Source: Alphaproteobacteria bacterium
Lineage (GTDB): Bacteria; Pseudomonadota; Alphaproteobacteria; VGEJ01
Length of the DNA: 15,235 nucleotides
Assembly (NCBI GenBank): GCA_016869335.1
Contig: VGEJ01000028.1
Span: 1 to 15,235 of the forward strand
Reading direction: 5' to 3'
The stretch's first letter is position 1, and every line of letters starts with the position of its first letter. The notes under the pieces are model-generated. The model was not told the DNA's origin. It searched no databases and saw nothing but the letters and a program-made list of their open reading frames with translations. The translations under genes were made by a program, and so were the position numbers. Below, in pieces: positions 13,084-15,235 of this stretch.

Positions 13084-14648
13084 GCCTTGCCGAGGGCCTC
13101 GACATCGTGATGTTCCTCGTCGCCATCGGCCTCCTGATGGCGGGCTTCCCCGTGGCCTTCACGCTCGGCGGCACGGCGATCTTCTTCGCCGCGCTCGGTG
13201 GTCTGCTGGGCGTCTTCGACGGCGCATTCCTCGGCGCGCTGACGCAGCGCATCTTCGGCACGATGACCAACGAGGTGCTGACCGCGGTGCCCCTGTTCGT
13301 GTTCATGGGAGTGATGCTCGAGCGCTCGCGCGTCGCCGAGGACTTGCTCGACACCATGGGCTCCCTGTTCGGCACTCTGCGCGGTGGTCTTGGCATCTCG
13401 GTGATGCTGGTCGGGGCGCTGATGGCTGCATCCACCGGCATCGTCGGTGCCACTGTGGTGACGATGGGCCTCTTGTCGCTGCCGACGATGCTGCGCCGCG
13501 GCTACGACCCCCGCCTCGCCGCCGGCACCGTTGCCGCGGCCGGGACGCTCGGCCAGATCATTCCGCCCTCGATCATTCTGGTGCTGCTGGGTGACGTGAT
13601 GTCCTCGGCCTACCAAGAGGCACAGCTCTCCCTCGGCAACTTCTCGCCGGACACCGTGACGGTCGGCGATCTCTTTGCCGGCGCGCTGATCCCGGGCCTG
13701 GCGCTGGTCGGCCTCTACATCGTCTACCAGGTGGTGTTGGCGTGGCTTCGCCCGCTGAGTTCGCCCGCCGTACCGCGCGAGGCGGACGCCACAGCCCGGG
13801 GCATATGGCCGCGGGTGGTCGCCGCCCTGATCCCACCGGCCGTGCTCATCATTGCGGTCTTGGGCTCGATCCTCGCCGGCATCGCCACCCCGACCGAGGC
13901 GGCCGCGGTCGGCGCCGTCGGCTCGCTCCTCCTTGCCGGCGCCCGCGTCACGAACGATCCGCGCCCGGTCTATGCCGCAGGCGCCGCGCTGCTGGCACTG
14001 CTGGTCCTGACCGAGATCGCCGACCTGCGGCTGGGCCGCGATATCGTGTCCGCCTCCGACCGGGCCGCGACGGTGGCTGCCGCGGCGCTGTGCCTCGTCC
14101 TGGCGTGGGGCATCGCCGTCTCCTTGTGGCGGGTGAGCCGCGGCACGGTCCTGACCGAGGTCATGCGCTCGACGACGGTGATCAGCGCCATGGTCTTCGT
14201 CATCCTGTTCGGGGCGGCGCTCTTCTCGCTCGTGTTCCGAGGTCTCGGTGGCGACGAGTTCGTGCATTCCGTCCTCACCGGCCTGCCGGGTGGCGCCGTG
14301 GGCGCCATGGCCATGGTCATGCTGGTGATGTTCATCCTCGGATTCTTCATCGACTTCATCGAGATCATCTTCATCGTCGTTCCGGTGGTGGCACCGGTGT
14401 TGCTGGTCATGGGGATCGATCCGGTCTGGCTCGGCGTGATGATGGGCCTCAACCTGCAGACCTCGTTCCTGACGCCGCCGCTCGGATTCGCGTTGTTCTA
14501 CCTCCGCGGCGTGGCGCCGCCCGAGGTGACAACGCTGCACATCTATCGCGGCGTCGCGCCCTTCATTGCGCTGCAGCTGCTCGCACTCCTGCTGCTCGCG
14601 CTCTTGCCCGGCCTCGCGACCTGGCTCCCCGCCGAGCTGTTTGGCTGA
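13080..14648 (+). CDS. TRAP transporter large permease (DctM family), enlarged
   Basis: A 522-residue multi-helix transport subunit that uses an ion gradient to import the ligand delivered by the binding protein. The frame is open from 12606, but the ATG at 13080 overlapping the small-subunit stop is the natural start. Family motifs include LMAGFPVAFTLGG (19-31), PLFVFMGVMLERS (71-83), AAGTLGQIIPPSIILVLLG (153-171), GIATPTEAAAVGA (267-279) and TSFLTPPLGFALFYLRG (461-477). Most DctM proteins are about 425-430 residues; the extra length is concentrated at about 290-356, which contains two additional hydrophobic segments. GFFIDFIEIIFI (421-432) is typical of the TakP/FcbT-type branch. Its stop is four bases from the convergent parC stop. 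Confidence 0.93.
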   Translation: MSLAEGLDIVMFLVAIGLLMAGFPVAFTLGGTAIFFAALGGLLGVFDGAFLGALTQRIFGTMTNEVLTAVPLFVFMGVMLERSRVAEDLLDTMGSLFGTLRGGLGISVMLVGALMAASTGIVGATVVTMGLLSLPTMLRRGYDPRLAAGTVAAAGTLGQIIPPSIILVLLGDVMSSAYQEAQLSLGNFSPDTVTVGDLFAGALIPGLALVGLYIVYQVVLAWLRPLSSPAVPREADATARGIWPRVVAALIPPAVLIIAVLGSILAGIATPTEAAAVGAVGSLLLAGARVTNDPRPVYAAGAALLALLVLTEIADLRLGRDIVSASDRAATVAAAALCLVLAWGIAVSLWRVSRGTVLTEVMRSTTVISAMVFVILFGAALFSLVFRGLGGDEFVHSVLTGLPGGAVGAMAMVMLVMFILGFFIDFIEIIFIVVPVVAPVLLVMGIDPVWLGVMMGLNLQTSFLTPPLGFALFYLRGVAPPEVTTLHIYRGVAPFIALQLLALLLLALLPGLATWLPAELFG

Positions 14649-14661
14649 AGTCTCAGCCGAA
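14640..14661. terminator. Bidirectional hairpin spanning both stop codons of the large TRAP permease gene and parC
   Basis: GGCTGA (14643-14648), loop AGTC, TCAGCC (14653-14658) form a perfect 6-bp stem. With one G-T wobble and two further T-A pairs the stem reaches 9 bp (14640-14648 with 14653-14661). The TGA of the permease gene is the top of the left arm, and the parC stop (TCA on this strand) is the top of the right arm. No T-tract follows on either strand, so it is not a classic intrinsic terminator. It is the only termination-like structure between the two convergent genes. Confidence 0.45.
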
Positions 14662-15235
14662 GCGGTTGTTGCGTGGGAAACCGCGCGGCGCCATGCGCCC
14701 AGCCTGGCCGCGCTTGCCGAGCCACGGGTCGATATCGCGCTCACGCCGTTCACGTCCACCGGATTGCCATGCCAGGCCGTCGGCGAGCACGAAGGCGCGT
14801 GCATCCGCCACGCCGCCCTCGCGATAGCGCTGCAGCCGGACCCCGCGGCCACGCGTCAGCGTCGGCACCTCACTCAGCGGGAACAGCAGGAGCTTGCGGT
14901 TCTCGCCGACGACGGCGACGGTATCGCCCTCCGCCGGCACACAGATCTGGGCCTCGACCCGACTCGCCACGTTGAGGACGCGCCTACCCTGTCGGGTCTG
15001 GGCCAGCACGGCGTCCTCGCTGACCAGGAAGCCGCGGCCATCGCTCGCCACCACGAGCAGCGATCGCCCGGGGCGATGGACGAATAGAGTCACGATGTCC
15101 TCGTCGTTACCGAGGTCGAACATGAGGCGCAGCGGCTCGCCATGGCCGCGCCCGCGCGGCAAGCGCCCGCACGGCAGCGTGTAGAAGCGCCCGCTGGTGG
15201 CAAACAGCACCAGCCGGTCGCTCGTCTCGGCGTGA
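14653..15235 (-). CDS. parC: DNA topoisomerase IV subunit A, C-terminal part (cut by window edge)
   Basis: The last 194 codons of a minus-strand gene that enters from the right edge. ParC is the DNA-cleaving subunit of topoisomerase IV, which unlinks daughter chromosomes; this part is the C-terminal beta-pinwheel that shapes DNA handling. Visible text includes SDRLVLFATSGRFYTLP, GRGHGEPLRLMFDLGNDEDI, TRQGRRVLN, GDTVAVVGENRKLLLFPL and RGRGVRLQRYREGGV. GEPLRLM and VAVVGENRKLL are typical of alphaproteobacterial ParC rather than GyrA. The tail is basic (RERRERD, RGFPRNNRFG). The catalytic tyrosine domain lies outside the window. From memory parC is often a neighbour of bpt, RDD and hemB in this class, which supports the call. 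Confidence 0.92.
   Translation of the reverse strand, partial: HAETSDRLVLFATSGRFYTLPCGRLPRGRGHGEPLRLMFDLGNDEDIVTLFVHRPGRSLLVVASDGRGFLVSEDAVLAQTRQGRRVLNVASRVEAQICVPAEGDTVAVVGENRKLLLFPLSEVPTLTRGRGVRLQRYREGGVADARAFVLADGLAWQSGGRERRERDIDPWLGKRGQAGRMAPRGFPRNNRFG

Noticed and set aside
12882..14852. A 656-codon minus-strand open frame opposite the TRAP permease genes
   Set aside because: The translation is a His/Gln/Asp/Glu-rich shadow of membrane-protein codons, with no recognisable domain.
1..15235. Search for mobile elements, CRISPR repeats, tRNAs, toxin-antitoxin pairs or a defence island
   Set aside because: No transposase or integrase text, repeated spacer-repeat units, tRNA-like cloverleaf or short toxin-antitoxin gene pair was seen; almost all of the window is accounted for by known gene families.

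Overview
This GC-rich window (roughly two thirds G+C by eye) comes from a flagellated alphaproteobacterium, probably near the Rhodospirillales. The grounds are a cysteine-free, Mg-type HemB, an alphaproteobacterial-style ParC tail, MotA/MotB, a TakP-like TRAP transporter and a Bpt-type N-end-rule transferase. All genes look intact except the two cut by the window edges. I see no insertion sequence, CRISPR array, tRNA, rRNA, phage gene or recognisable defence system, and no gene-free stretch longer than about 150 bases.

Layout. The left edge holds the first 45 codons of a probable putA on the minus strand. Divergent from it is a plus-strand run: an EctD-like Fe(II)/2-oxoglutarate dioxygenase (280-1086), hemB (1099-2118) and a DUF900-type alpha/beta hydrolase (2122-3180). 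A convergent minus-strand gene for a fold-III PLP ornithine decarboxylase-like enzyme (3162-4307) overlaps the end of the hydrolase by 19 bases. Divergent from that gene is a class III CoA-transferase (TTG start, 4428-5609), closely followed by a membrane-anchored penicillin-acylase-family Ntn hydrolase (5629-8019). After a 93-base spacer come motA (8113-8970), motB (8983-9864) and an RDD membrane protein (9866-10441), packed like one transcription unit, then bpt (10565-11287). A TRAP operon follows in the order binding protein, small permease, large permease (11389-14648), preceded by a plausible sigma70-type promoter. The right edge holds the C-terminal part of parC on the minus strand, convergent with the TRAP operon. 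The two stop codons sit in opposite arms of one short hairpin.

How the parts relate. From memory, hemB, an RDD protein, bpt and parC are neighbours in many alphaproteobacteria. Here all four are present, but hemB is separated from the RDD gene by decarboxylase, CoA-transferase, acylase and stator genes, and bpt from parC by the TRAP operon. The window therefore reads as a conserved housekeeping block opened by metabolic, motility and transport modules.

Most interesting items: the EctD-like dioxygenase, which keeps the iron and 2-oxoglutarate residues but has replaced two ectoine-contacting positions; the shared stop-codon hairpin between the large TRAP permease gene and parC; and the enlarged TRAP large permease. 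I did not find a convincing, wholly new multi-gene system here.
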